Shown: piece by piece, positions 13,032 to 25,394 of the stretch
Numbering within the stretch: the stretch's first letter is position 1
How the letters are laid out: every line of letters begins with the position of its first letter
Assembly (NCBI GenBank): GCA_002794775.1
Contig: NBAY01000002.1
Coordinates: 2,108,001-2,172,000, forward strand
Reading direction: 5' to 3'
From: Porodaedalea pini
Lineage: Eukaryota; Basidiomycota; Agaricomycetes; Hymenochaetales; Hymenochaetaceae
DNA: 64,000 nt
Position numbers and translations under genes: made by a program
The notes under the pieces: generated by a model
The model's database searches: none
Told to the model about the DNA's origin: nothing
What the model saw: the letters and a program-made list of their open reading frames with translations, nothing else

Positions 13032-15260
13032 CTAAGCTAATACATTGACTCCCGAGTCCATCAGCCATTTCAATGCTTCAGCAGTTGGATGGAGGACAGC
13101 TTCCGTCGCGTTGCCCTGTCCAGCTGACTTTATAATATTCGCAAGCGCGTCGACCATACCATGCCGAACCGCTTCAGATGCAAGCTTACTCCGTAGCGAG
13201 TCATCAGACAAGTTCACGAAGATGTTACGCACGCAAACAACACCTCTGTGCACGAGGCCGGGATTGGAGGGTATGTTCGCGGGCTCGTCCTCTTCCTCCT
13301 TCTCCTCTGAGGGATCGATCAGCTGCTTTAGCACAGGAAAGACGCGGTGATGCTCGAACTCAAGGAGCATCACTAGTCTGCATGCCGTTGGAGAGCCTGT
13401 CAGGACAGCAAGCGCCCCAGACGCAGCCAGCCTCGTTGGCTCATCTTCAACATCTGCCAAAGCAATTAAAACGTGCAGCCGGGACTTCGACTGATTGAAG
13501 CTGCCCGAGGACTCGGATGCTCCATCCCCATCCCCGTCCCCAGAGAACCTGTTGAATGCCAACTCGCTCCCGGCGACAAGATTGCAGATTAACTCGGTAG
13601 CAGCCCGCCTGACTAGCTGATTCTCTTCCAATAAAAGGAATTCCAGCTTGCTGAGAAGACCGTCTGTCTGTGTGATTCGACTTGCTAATTCAGGACTGGA
13701 AGATGCAATATTCGTGAGAGCCATGATCGCTTCGAATTTCTGCAAGAGGGTTGACGAGGAGTGCAAAAGCAAGCATGCGAAGGGCTTTATTGCTTCAATG
13801 GAGACGTTTTCGTTGGGTCCGAAAACCTGCATTGGAGAGGCGGTAATGGCTAGCTTCGCTAAAGCTTGTATAGATAGCAAGTCAGCAAATTCCATGTTCG
13901 CTTTTGCCAATGGACTTGCAGACTCTGCGTCAGGACGCTGTTGCGAAGACCGTATCAAAGTCATCAGCGTTTTCGCACCGCCTGCTTGAAGGATCTTCCC
14001 CCTGTTATCCTTGTCTTCTACTAAACCTAATAACGCCTTTCCGACAACCATTCGCGTAGCAGCACTGTCCGTTGCTCCAGCGATAGCTATCAAGAGGTCG
14101 GTTGCACCGGCCGCAACCAGGCTCTTCCCCCTCGATCGAGCATGCTCGTCATCGTCAAGACCCGCTTCTGACACAGAACGCCCATGACTCTGTTCAGTTT
14201 GTGAAGCACCGGGCTGAGCCATTCGTTTTAACCGCTCGATCTGAGCCTGCTCCTCCGTAAGCTGCGGGCGGTACGAGCAAAGATTTGCAATTAAGGCGGC
14301 CAGTCCGAATGGCGTTGTCCCAAATTCATCAACCGGCGGAGATTTACGCTGCAAAGAAGACCGAGTAGAGACGATCTTCTTTAGTAGCTCATCGTCAGCT
14401 ACGATCCGAGCTTTGATGAAAGGCTTCGTGCTGAGGTACGCCAGGCCTTCTACGGCATCCGCCATATCCCGGACATGACCACTTGAACCCACAAGGATGT
14501 CGCGTAGGGACTTGAACAATTCTTCCCTTCTCTCATCCGGATGGATGGCTTCACCCGTCGCCTCGCCATTATCCACTCCTTCTACACCAGTTCCCTGAGA
14601 GGACTTGAGTAAGGCCAGCGAGACGGCTGCCTTAAGCTTGACATCCGTCGTGTGGTGAAAGACTGATTCCATCCAAGCAGAACATCGAGGTGATAAAGAT
14701 GACCGACACGACTTGTACCCACAAGCCGACGACAGCACACTAGAGATAACATATGGCAGGATTGTGGAGGAATGGAAGAGTTCCAGCGAGTCCATCATCG
14801 AATCTTGAAACCCATCGCGTGCAAATATTGCCGTAGCTGTCCGCCAGTCGACGGCGAACAGCGCGGCTATGAAAGAGAGGACTTCCGTAAGAGGTCGTTC
14901 CTCCACGTCCGCTAATCTACTCTCGACAGCAATTAAGAACGAATGCAATATGTTGTGCGTCCCAGGGTCATCCTCTGCTGTTGAGCCCCGTGACGAACGC
15001 CTGTGGTGATCGCATACCGAGGACAGGGCCAGATATGCTTTTGCTCGAGTTGCGGACGGATTTGTAGGGGTAAACAAGCTCGTCAATCGTGAATACTCAT
15101 CTGACCGGATATGACCATTGCTGGTTGTTTTCTTCAACACATCATCAAGGAACTCCTCGTCGCTGCACTGCATATAGTCTGGTCTCTGTAGTGTTCGTTC
15201 GCAAGAGAGCTTGGTCACTGTTGCCGGCTGGCTTCGAAGGAGATCGACGAGTGATTCCAA
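13032..15260 (-). CDS. UCS-domain myosin chaperone (UNC-45/Cro1/She4/Rng3 family)
   Basis: A single-exon 742-aa protein made of armadillo-like helical repeats, without an N-terminal TPR region, as in fungal UCS proteins such as She4 and Cro1. The central part has the family segment FGLAALIANLCSYRPQLTEEQ followed by IERLKRMA. Later come ATDSAATRMVVGKALLGL, ARLITQ-like repeats, and QLVRRAATELICNLVAGSE, typical of the myosin-binding UCS domain. The product folds and stabilises myosin motor heads with Hsp90. It lies immediately upstream of the MYO1 gene on the same strand. ATG 15260 begins MESLVDLLRSQPATVTKL; no better start is seen. The stop is TAG 13032-13034. Confidence 0.85.
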   Translation of the reverse strand: MESLVDLLRSQPATVTKLSCERTLQRPDYMQCSDEEFLDDVLKKTTSNGHIRSDEYSRLTSLFTPTNPSATRAKAYLALSSVCDHHRRSSRGSTAEDDPGTHNILHSFLIAVESRLADVEERPLTEVLSFIAALFAVDWRTATAIFARDGFQDSMMDSLELFHSSTILPYVISSVLSSACGYKSCRSSLSPRCSAWMESVFHHTTDVKLKAAVSLALLKSSQGTGVEGVDNGEATGEAIHPDERREELFKSLRDILVGSSGHVRDMADAVEGLAYLSTKPFIKARIVADDELLKKIVSTRSSLQRKSPPVDEFGTTPFGLAALIANLCSYRPQLTEEQAQIERLKRMAQPGASQTEQSHGRSVSEAGLDDDEHARSRGKSLVAAGATDLLIAIAGATDSAATRMVVGKALLGLVEDKDNRGKILQAGGAKTLMTLIRSSQQRPDAESASPLAKANMEFADLLSIQALAKLAITASPMQVFGPNENVSIEAIKPFACLLLHSSSTLLQKFEAIMALTNIASSSPELASRITQTDGLLSKLEFLLLEENQLVRRAATELICNLVAGSELAFNRFSGDGDGDGASESSGSFNQSKSRLHVLIALADVEDEPTRLAASGALAVLTGSPTACRLVMLLEFEHHRVFPVLKQLIDPSEEKEEEDEPANIPSNPGLVHRGVVCVRNIFVNLSDDSLRSKLASEAVRHGMVDALANIIKSAGQGNATEAVLHPTAEALKWLMDSGVNVLA

Positions 15261-15405
15261 GTTTGTACTTCTAGTCTATTTTGTACTAGCCGAGGGCTTC
15301 AACGAAATCCAGTCACGTTACTATATGCACTCAACTCAAAACAAATCGGAATCGACATGTATGAGCTCATGCATAGCATTAAAAATAAAAACAAAAGCAA
15401 GCCCA

Positions 15406-17278
15406 TCAGTCTTCAGACTTTTCACTGACTGCTTGAGGCTCAACCTCCTCTGAAGTTGGCGCCGGCGTACTCGACTCGGTCTTCCGTTTCTTATTTCTTG
15501 ATCTAGCAATCACGATGGCAGACGCATCGGGATCGTCATATCTAACGCAGCACTTCAGCAGTGGTGACTCACATACACTCCGAAACCTACTTACATTCGA
15601 GTAGTGTGTAGTATGTAACCGCCCGATCCGGTGGTGCTCATTGTCGGGTGTGTACGCCCAGGAAGAACCTGAGGACCTTGGTCAGACACATTAGTCTCCG
15701 TTCAGCATGAACTTCTCTAACCTGGTATCGACGAAGCCAACCTTCTGTGATTGACGGGCTAAGGTATTCGGGAAGGGGTCTCATTTTTGCGTTTGTCTCT
15801 GATAGTACCTGCATTGCGAGTCAAGCACGACTTGCGGCACAATAGCAAAAATCCCACCTGGAGATGCGGACTGTGGATTACAATCGAAGCTGAGCCTGCC
15901 AAATAGGGGCAGAGCTTTTCCACAATCGAAAATGGTTCATATTCACTTGCGACGAGGAGACTAAAAACATATGAGCATAGCCATTCTTATCATAGCATAA
16001 AGACGTGATCGTAAAAAGTAATTACGCTTCAAATTCTCCTGCGAATAGCTCCTCTCTGGTGTTGTAGAGGCTTCCAACGACCTTTTTTCTCTTATTCAGA
16101 CGGCTCTTTTGTCTTTCGGATCTGAAAACTCCCGATTCCGGCTCCGATGGGGGAAGAACTAAAACAACATGAGATGTGCTTCCCTGGACATGACAGCATC
16201 GCGCCTACTAGGTGTATAATCCTCATCTGCTGTAGCCCAATTTAGTGAAAGAAGCGTTGTGTTAACGATGTCTTCGTCGAAATTCATGTGAGTCATAATC
16301 GGATACGCGGGCGGCGACTCGACATCGCAAATTGTAAGTATCCTTCCTTTACCTGTTTGAGGGTCAGCGGATCGGAAAGAAGCAGAGATTCTAAAACAGA
16401 CCTCCTAACCGTTCCAAAACCGCGGTTACTAACAATCCAGACGCTTCGTCAATGACGAGATATCGTCCGCCAGGTCTGATGCCAGCAAAGTTCAGCATTT
16501 GAGCAAGCGCATCAGGACGAATCTCCCTAATTCGGCTCCTGTCTTTATTGAACCAGAAGTCACAGACATTGTGTATCGTCGGTTCAATCGTTGCAAATGT
16601 CTTTGCGAATCTAAGAAAAATGTAAGGGCAACACAGTGAAAGCAATGCATATGACCACGTACTTTGCTTCCTTGCGTTTCTTATACTTCTCCTTGCTAAA
16701 TTCTGTTTTAAGCGTGTAATTGGCGTGCTGTTCGATCTGCCGCTTGATTATCTCCTACTAGTCTCTTGAGTTATTGTAGTAGGGAAGGAACGGAGGAAAT
16801 GCAGACCGACGCATGTACTCCAGATTGCTTCAATGCTTCGATCTCCAGAGAAGTCAAAGGCTGAACAACATTTCCATCGTTGATTAACTCGTTTGTAGCA
16901 TCCGTATCCTCTGCACATGCAGCACGGTCTTGTTAACATACGAAGTTGGTGAAGAGAACGGGTTGCACTTGCCTAATTCATTCATAGATTTTGGAGGGAG
17001 GACCTTGAGCTTTTTATCGACAATGTCATATGACAAGCCATAGGGATGTCCTATAAGGGAGCTGGAATTGAATGAACCATACTTTCCGAAAGAAACCGTA
17101 CTTGAAATGTATTCAGCGTATTGAGCAGACAAACAAAGATGAGGACTGACGAATTCCTTCCGAGCTTTACACTCTTGATTTCTCCGCTAGGTAGAAGAAA
17201 CAGAACCGAATGACCTTCTTGTATACATGATCTTGAAGGTCCTGCGCCTTGCGTTTCCGTGTCTGCCTCAGCGTCCAT
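15406..17278 (-). CDS. TRM6: tRNA (adenine-58-N1) methyltransferase non-catalytic subunit
   Basis: Trm6/Gcd10 pairs with catalytic Trm61 to make m1A58 in tRNA, including initiator tRNA, in the nucleus. The start MDAEADTETQGAGPS (17278) is followed by EGHSVLFLLPSGEIKSVKL and, after an intron, TVSFGKYGSFNSSSLIGHPY. The next intron uses a GC donor (GCAAGT at 16972, resuming at 16910), joining NEL to EDTDATNELI. The family core is KDRSRIREIRPDALAQML and RPGGRYLVIDEASGLL (about 16440-16540). The C-terminal half includes GRILTICDVESPPAYPIM and KLCPYLAGSASIVIHSPHL and ends with a basic-acidic tail, stop 15406-15408. About seven introns. As expected for the non-catalytic subunit, no clear SAM-binding GxGxG is seen. 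Confidence 0.93.
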
Positions 17279-17461
17279 GATACAACATAATTTTTGCGCG
17301 GGCGAAACCAGAAGGCAGCAGACGGCACGCCTTCCTTTTACGGAATGGTCAGTTCTAGGCGTCATTGCCGAGCGCATAGTATAAATCGATCCTCCAGCTA
17401 GCAACGCGTCAAACGTACCTCATACCAGACCGCCAGCACATCCCAATCAACCAGCGAGAAA
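17279..17461. promoter_or_regulatory. Shared divergent TRM6/GDI promoter
   Basis: The start codons of TRM6 (minus) and GDI (plus) are only 183 bp apart. A TATAAAT occurs at 17380-17386, about 76 bp before the GDI ATG. The compact head-to-head layout suggests a bidirectional promoter; this is inferred from spacing only. Confidence 0.5.
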
Positions 17462-19141
17462 ATGGATGAAGAATACGATGCAAGTGGTCCTTGTACAAGC
17501 ATTGTCAGTCGCTGACTTACTTCCTCTAGGTCATCGTCCTGGGTACAGGTCTCACGGAATGCATCCTGTCGGGTCTGCTGTCTGTAGAGGGCAAAAAGGT
17601 CTTGCATATGGATAGAAATGACTACTATGGCGGAGATAGTGCCAGTTTGAATCTCACTCAGGTCAGTCCGATCATTGCATCTATTTCATGAAACATTGTT
17701 TGGACATGCATCTCGATATTCAGCTCTACAGGAAGTTCAGACCTGATCAATCGCCGCCATCTGAGCTGGGTCGTGACAGAGACTACGCGATAGACCTAAT
17801 CCCCAAGTTTATCATCGCATCCGGCGAGCTGACCAGGATCCTCGTTCACACTGATGTCACTCGCTACCTCGAGTTTAAGCAGATCGCAGGAAGCTTCGTC
17901 TACCGCGATGGGAAGATCTCGAAGGTCCCTAGTACTGAAATGGAGGCAGTCAGAAGCCCTCTCATGGGTCTATTCGAGAAGAGGCGTGCGAAGAAGTTCT
18001 TCGAGTTCCTGCAGGGATGGAGAGACGAGAATCCGGCGACACACCAAGGTATGTTTCTCCACCTATAACTTACATCGTACATGTTTATCTCATAGCCTCG
18101 ACGAAGGAGTCAACTTGGACAGGGATAGTATGAAATCTGTCTATGAGAAGTTCGGTCTTGAGCCTGGTACCCAGGACTTCATCGGACATGCTATGGCGCT
18201 GTACTTGGATGACGAGTAAGTTGAGCTACATTGACGCACATCTCGGAACTGATCTTACTTCCACGTAGCTACATCAACAAGCCAGCCCGTCCAACTTACG
18301 ATCGCATCATTCTGTACACTTCTTCAATGGCTCGCTACGGGAAGTCACCATACATTTACCCTCTCTACGGTCTAGGAGAACTGCCTCAGTCCTTTGCCCG
18401 TCTCAGTGCCATCTATGGTGGCACATATATGTTGGACAAGAAAATAGACGAGATTGTTACAGATACGGATGGGAAGTTTGTAGGCGTCAAGAGCGGCGAC
18501 GAAACTGTCAAGGCCAAGCAGGTTATTGGCGACCCGAGCTATTTCGGCGCTGGTCAGATGAAAGATGGTGGCAAGATGCGCGTTGTCGAGGAGGCCAAAG
18601 TCATTCGGGCCATCTGCTTCTTGAAACACCCCATCCCTGGCACGGATGATTCCGATAGCGTGCAGATTATTATTCCACAGAACCAAGTTAACAGGAGGAA
18701 CGGTGAGTTAATTTTTACCTGCTCACATGTCTGGTATTCTGACATTATCATTCAGATATCTACATCGCTATGGTTTCTTCGACACATAATGTTTGTGCAA
18801 AGGATATTTACGTCGCCATTGTCAGCACAATCGTCGAAAGTGACAGGCCGGAACTTGAGATCAAACCCGGCCTTGACTTGCTCGGACCTATTCACGACAA
18901 GTAGGTGTTCTGCCGTTCCTTCATGGTGCCCGTTCTGATAGGATAATTCTCCAGGTTCGTTACTGTGACGCCCTTGTATACGCCGACTACGACCGGCACC
19001 GACGACAATATTTTTGTTACCAAATCCTATGACGCTACTTCCCACTTTGAGACTGTCGTGGACGACGTCCATGATGTCTGGAAGAGGGTCATCGGCTCCG
19101 ACCTTGTACTCAAGAAGCGCGAGGTTGAAGTAGAGCAGTAG
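17462..19141 (+). CDS. GDI1: Rab GDP-dissociation inhibitor
   Basis: Extracts prenylated GDP-bound Rab GTPases from membranes and recycles them. Exon 1 is six codons (MDEEYD), followed by an intron with a GC donor (GCAAGT at 17480) ending CTCTAG at 17529; the next exon starts [18 protein letters not shown]. Further SCR motifs are visible: [46 protein letters not shown], then [19 protein letters not shown] and [20 protein letters not shown] (about 18340-18400). The later part has [16 protein letters not shown] and a C-terminus of [19 protein letters not shown], with stop TAG 19139-19141. Length and order are those of fungal GDI. The GC donor is required: GT at neighbouring positions breaks the conserved frame. 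Confidence 0.96.
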
Positions 19142-19319
19142 GTGCTCCCTCTATTACCGTCATTGTTTTCCTTCTCGTATACTGTTTCCCCTATCGCATT
19201 ACACCCGGAAATAAAACAAATAAGAATAATTGTGTACTCTTTGTCGTCGATGGATCAAGTCTCACCAATAAAGTTTTGGCAGTGATAAGCAGCGGATATA
19301 AAATGAAATCTATAATACT
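19142..19319. terminator. Convergent 3' region of GDI and RAV1
   Basis: 178 bp between two facing stop codons. It contains AATAAAACAAATAAGAATAA (plus strand, about 19209) and CAATAAAG (about 19266), suitable polyadenylation signals. Confidence 0.4.
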
Positions 19320-22300
19320 CTAGAAGAACGCATTCATATCGAATTCTGGAACAGTCACGTCCTGTTTTGCAGTTTTCATCAAATTTCCCAACCCCGTTTT
19401 CCTAACGGATGCGTCGACGTTCGCCCCTTCCTTATTCTCTACTGCTGATACCGTTGACTTTACGGCGATCGGTTCGGGTGATGTCGCACGAATAGACGGG
19501 TCTGAAGGAACATCCATATCAATAACAATTGAAGAACGGCGTGAGTGCTTCGAGAATGCGAAGACTGATGGGCGAATACTGCTTGGTAGAGGGCCGACGG
19601 TGTCCGCTTTGTCATTGGATGGTTTTGATATATGTGTAGGAGCAGTCGCTCGATCGAATGACCATGACTTGACAAGATTTAAGGCTAACGCATGGCAGCC
19701 TGATGGCGTGCTTCCATTAGGTCGGAGCAACTGATGAATGGATGAGACGTACCCATTCGACAAAACACGCGAGCTGTCTGCAAAACGAAGTTGAACTCGG
19801 TACGGTCAGAAATCTCGTCAGTTCCCTTCGCAGTCTGTAGAGTCTTCAACCTCAGTTGCGAAAATAGCAGAGCGAGACTCGGGTCGTCGTAATTCGGGTC
19901 TCCAATCTCTTTTATAGAAATATCTAGAGCTTTGGAGATATCTTCTAATGGGGACTGCGAGACGTTAATTTAGCTCAATAGCGCCATAAGTGTTATAATC
20001 TTACCACCAGAATGCGGACAGCAAGATCTCGTCTATTCAGGAACCAGAATGCCCAGCTGCCTAGCCAGCGGTTACCTTTCTCGAAAGCAGTGGGAACTAC
20101 AACCGTAGTCAATATGTTGTTGAGAATCGGCCTGTCCCCATCAGGCTCGGCCACCCGCGCCAGGGCAATCGCCAACTGAAAATCATTCAAGTGCCTGACA
20201 CAGACATTGACGGCGTCTTTGAGCCCACTGCCCAAAATGAAGAACGCCGCGGCATATTCGAAACGCTGCTTGCCGAGCAGTGCATATGCGTTTTTGAGCG
20301 CTGCGGTCCGCCATCGAGGCTGGGTGAAATCATTCGATAAAAACCTCAACATGAGATTTTGTTCCTTGTGCCATGCCGCTTGCTTCCATAAACCATGTAC
20401 TAGCCTAACCTTTCCGAGCGCAAAATAGAAGAGCGAGCAAGCTGTCGGATCTCGGTCATCGCCTGACATATAGTGGTTACGTGCAATGTCTTCTAGCTGA
20501 GCTTTCTAAGAGGAAGTTAGAGCTATTTGAACCCGACACGTGTTGAAAGTATTAATTACCAGAGAGTCGACTGATGTCAACCACATAAATATCCCAAGTG
20601 CCCTCGCGTCTGCCCATTTCATTTTACCACCACAGGCCGAAGCCGACGCTGCCAATAAGATTTCCTGACTTTCGCTGTGATATGCCCAGACCATATCTCG
20701 GAAACGGAGACGCTCACGACCGAGAGTTTGTTTAGAGGAAGAGGAAAGCGGGTACGAGCCTGCAGATGCCGGCGAACCCGGTGGCCTCGGTGAAGAAACT
20801 CTCGCATTCAGAATGAAAAACGACCGCATGGATATTAGATAACGCAGCCCGTTGGCATCAAGCGATCTCCTCTGTTCCTCGATCTATAAAACACATGATG
20901 ATCTAAGCTGGCTCTGTAGAAGGAGTATAGGGTTGACTCACTTCAAGTCTAGTCTGCACTAGAACGATGAGATGGGCGTGTTCATTGGGCGTCAGATGCT
21001 CAAGGGGCTCAGTCTCGAGCTCTTCAATAAGGTGCTGCACGAGCGAGCGAGAAAACTTTCCGTGCTCCTCTCTGTCAAACACTGAGCTATGGAGATGGAG
21101 TGAATGTAATAGGCAACTCACTCGTCATGGACGTTCTCGGATCCATTGAAAAATCCCGAATATTCAGATCGGGCAACAATCTTACTCTGATAATAAAAGT
21201 TAGAAGTGTTTTTGCACCTATTTGAGGTAGGTTTCTATACCGAACGCGATTCTTCGTCCACCTGTAAAAAACGTTCAACAGGAATGTTCTTCCATTCACT
21301 ATCCGTGTTTGGCTTGTCTAGATAACGAAACAGGTTCTCGATAATTTCCTTCACCAGCTCAATTTTCCCTGTTATGTCATTAGCGCGGTAAAGTTGCAAT
21401 AGCCAATTATCTTACCCCACAACAGACACTGCAGAATCATCTGTGGATGGTAATCCGGCAGTGGACCGTTCAGCCATGCAACGCGCTCGAAAAGCCCTGC
21501 TACTTTGTCTTGTTTTATATCGTGCGGTCTGTACTGGCTATACTGCAGCATGTGATGTCCTGCTCCGATGAGAAGAGTTCCCCCTGCCAGCCATATAGAA
21601 TCTGTAATATGATGGGTCAACATACTAAGATGTACCTCAGCGGCTTATCAGATTTTTTAAAACAACACAAGGACATACTGTCCGATTTCAACGCGTCCAA
21701 GTGTGCCCCATGCAGGTTCCTCCTCAAAGTACGTCATACGCTGCTGGCAAAGAAGTACGACATGCTGAGAGAAACCAACAGCGAGTATGGATTGAAAATC
21801 AGGCGTTGATGTCCAGTCCAAGTCATTTATTGGCTCGTCTCTTCAAAACAGCATCGAAAAGTTAGATACGGCAGAGGTGGGAGAAGACGATATGCATACC
21901 CATAAATGTGACTAAATTCCAGGCCCGAAGCAAACTCGGATTCCTTTGAGTCCCAGATATTCAACTCATCCCCATTCGGTCCTGGAAGTACTGTTTTAGA
22001 CTGTTAGTCATGATTACTCTTAAGCGAGAGAAAGCGCTCACCGAGTGCTGTCTTCTTGGCCGAACTGCACCTTGCCATATGATACCCGGTTTTCCCAGTT
22101 TTTACCCGACCAGTACACCTCCATAAGAGTCGGTTGTTGTCCTTGGAAAAGGACCAGAACGCCAGCTCGCCATTCACGGATATGCTAAGGAGAGCATCGT
22201 GTTCTCGTCCACCTCCGGAAGCACTTGCGTCACTCCAGGCCATCGGATCGACAGGGATGACAAGAAAAAGAACGTCGGATGTTGGAAGACGCGTAGGGGC

Positions 22301-24259
22301 GAAAGATTCGAGATCTAAAGATGAAGACTGGTTTTGATTATAAGGCGCTATGTGTATTTGGACGATTGAATACGAGGGCGTGATGCCAATGATGCTATTA
22401 GATGATCCAGAGGGAAGACAAAAAAGTGCGGTTAACTGTGGCACGGCAACCGAGCTGGAGGACATCGGTGAAGAGCATTGGTGTACAGTGAGTGTCGATG
22501 TCTGTCCCGCCTTCGTGTACAGAGCGATGCGTCTTCCATGGTCGAGCACTGTAACAAGATCTGCACTTTGCCACCGGCCCAAGCACTTCATATCTGCGGT
22601 TTTGGACTGTACGTTCCACGCCTCAACGAAATTCTCTCGCACGATAGCAAACCCACGTCCTTCAGGAGTTCGGACAAATCTGAGGATTTTGGACGTCTCA
22701 CTCTCATTGAAATCAGGACCTTGAGAAAGAAGAGCCATGCCTTTACTCCCGTCTTCGAAGAACTGGAGCGGGTCCATTTCGTATGTTCGTAAGGGAGGTG
22801 AAGTAACAAAAATGAGAGAAGCGTGACTTGGCGTCTTAAGGATGTGTAAATGGCGCGGGTACGAAAAGAATGTCGTTGGTGGTGATTGAAGTAATGTGAA
22901 TTGCTTGAGAAGAGTTGGAGGTCGACGATCTATATTCTGCAGCAAGCTATAAGTATTCATGAACAAGCGCAAAGTTTCTAAGACTTCACGTACGGCTACA
23001 GCGCGGACGACCAGCGAGTTATCAGGAAAGACACGAACAAAGAAATCCCAGCCTTCGTCATTCATCTCCTTTAGCCGTCTATAACGAGTTTCATCTTCGG
23101 ATTTGTGTTCTCTAGATACGATTGCATTGAAGGAGTTCGTCAATGTATCCTTATGTAGCCAGAATATGTTCGAGCTGCTGGTTTTATCATTGATGTGACG
23201 CGGTGCATCAGAGTAGAGGTCGAGGGATGCGTGAAGCTGAAGGAAGTGTGGCGTGTCCAGTACAGGTAGAAAAATGCGAAGAGTGGCATCAGTTGTGACC
23301 GTGTACAATATGTGGTCATCCCTTCCAAGAGTAAAAGTAAATGAGCAATTTTCTCAGTTATAGGCAGAGTTGCTTGCACCTGCTTGATTTCTCTGAAAAT
23401 CTCCATATGAAGTCCTTCACGGGTCGAGGATGTCGAAGAGACTGTAGCAAACTACCTGACGCTGTGGAATACAGGCGGACTACATTGTCATTCTATGAGA
23501 TGCATCAGTTTAGAGAATTATAGACATGAATTCGTACGCACTGAGCTTATAGTGGCAAGATGCATCAACGAAGGAGAGAATCGGACTATCGAGTAAGGCA
23601 GAGCACTGAATGGCAATCAGTAGAAGAAGTACTGCACGGAACCCATGCAACATACAGTATAAACCACTTTCGGGTCCAAACTAGTAGTCCATCTTCGAGA
23701 CCCAGAGTATAGACCGACAGTCCAGTAGCACTTCCCACACCAAGAAGGCCTTTTGAGGCTTAGCATCTCTAACGGACAATCCGTACGATTACTCACCAGA
23801 TTTGCAGTCGATTGCTGTTACCGGTTGGTTATTGACTGCACTAAGGGAAGAGTGAACCCTCCATGTGTCTTTTTGGACGCCAGAAAGTGTCCATAGAGCA
23901 ATATTCGGGCCTAACGAGGCTGCAATCTGTCAGAATGATAAGTCAGTCTCCCGGACATGCAGAGAGGCTCCCCACCAGCTTCATGCTTGGTTCAATTGAG
24001 ACACATCTGATGTGCTCATTTGTATCCCGAGCACTCGGAAACACCTCTCTGAAAGTAAGAGCCCGTGTAAAAGCGAAGGTGCGGGCGTTCAATAGAACGA
24101 CGCAGTCGGCGAATGCGTACGCCTACAAATACATTCACTGACGCTTCACTCCAAAAACGAATGGATACTAGCACATACAAGTAGAATTTCATTCGGGAGG
24201 GTGAGGATATGTACATCGGAAGAAGGGCAGCCAACGAAGGAGTGAATGAGGTCCAGCAT
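19320..24259 (-). CDS. RAV1: RAVE complex subunit Rav1 (rabconnectin-3/DMXL relative)
   Basis: Rav1 drives reassembly of V1 and Vo sectors of the vacuolar H+-ATPase. The start MLDLIHSFVGCPSSDVHIL at 24259 opens the N-terminal WD40/beta-propeller half, whose largest exon (22004-23308) holds MYTVTTDATLRIFLPVLD and later DALLSISVNGELAFWSF. The second half carries the Rav1p C-terminal domain: NGPLPDYHPQMILQCLLWGK (about 21440), LRFRDMVWAYHSESQEILL (about 20690), IFMWLTSVDSL, then RWRTAALKNAYALLGKQRF, EYAAAFFILGSGLKDAVNVC and GNRWLGSWAFWFLNRRDLA (about 20060). The C-terminal exon ends FDMNAFF, stop 19320-19322. About a dozen introns. The propeller N-terminus and long helical body match the family; the very C-terminus is not conserved enough to verify. 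The transposon nest begins about 126 bp upstream of the start codon. Confidence 0.93.
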
Positions 24260-24385
24260 CAGCCCCGTTGAGTCCGATGGACTCGCGATCGACTGGAATG
24301 TGCGTTTGTGCACTTTTTGATCTCTTACCACCATCATCCAGACCGTGGGAAAGACTTTATCAGTGAAATCTTCTTGTCTCTAACG

Positions 24386-25199
24386 ATGGCCCCGCCCCCC
24401 AATGCGAAGCCACCGAGTCTTCATAAAACCAAATCGCTTAGGTCCTTAGGCAACATCAAGGATCCGACGAAATGCGACGAGTGTAAATACGAACTTCCTC
24501 ATCACAGTCGCTCGTGTGTCTCTGGCGCGGCGAAACTCTGCAATCAATGCGGACGCGACTCGACATATAATCACAACCAAGCCGTATGCGACTATGCGGC
24601 GGGTAACATCGCCAAGTGGTCACCCGATATTGCAGCGGACGAGCATGCCGCCGCCCTTCGTAAACAGGGAGACCTCCCTCCCACTCCGGATATTCCGTCC
24701 CAGCCTTCTCTTAAACGATCCCCGTCTGAAGACGAGCACCAAGTACGCGACGCCCCGAATAACCCGGCCACAATCAGTCACATCCCGGATGACAAGGACG
24801 TCATGGACGCCGACGACGATCTGTATGTCGACAACCACCCCATCGATATCGATGACGAGGATCCGGCTATCTCTGAAGCAGTAAATAGTAAATCTCTCAC
24901 ACTTGCCGAAGAGTCGGTCCGCGACCTTCGCGCCATCATCAATCAAGACTCCTGGACGTCGGAGACGCCCTTTTACAACGACCCCGTCATGATGGGCCGT
25001 TACATGGCCAGCATTGCTGCTTCCCTTTGTTTTTGGATCAATTGTTCTAAATATGTTTGACGAGGAGACCCAGCATGAGAATTATGCTAATAACTCTCTT
25101 AACCAATTTCAGACTTCCTTTAAGATCCATGCCCCTTACTGCAGAAATGTTTTCGACAATATTTATTGCAGTCCTCAGGACATACGCTGAAAGGTGATG
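24386..25199 (+). pseudogene. Decayed zinc-binding ORF, probably transposon-derived
   Basis: ATG 24386 begins MAPPPNAKPPSLHKTKSLRS. Two Cys/His clusters follow (KCDECKYELPHHSRSC and LCNQCGRDSTYNHNQAVC), then a Pro/Ser-rich and an acidic stretch. The frame reaches a TGA at 25058-25060, but a one-base shift at about 25030 opens LNMFDEETQHENYANNSL onward to a TGA near 25191, so a single frameshift has probably broken it. I do not recognise the family. Its position at the edge of the transposon nest and next to LINE remnants suggests a transposon protein; a small host gene is the alternative. Confidence 0.5.
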
Positions 25200-25394
25200 G
25201 TACAGTCTACTGGCAGACTCGGACCTGGTTGAGTTCGGCCACTGGGGGTTCACTCTAATGTGTCTGATGGAGGGGATAGTGTCAGGAAGTGTGGGGAAGT
25301 GTAATAGAATACTCGGGGCTAGGTGTCGACTCGAGGACACGAGTACAAAGGACGACCGGCAAAACGTGCCTAAATGCGGTCGGAGAACAAAGAG

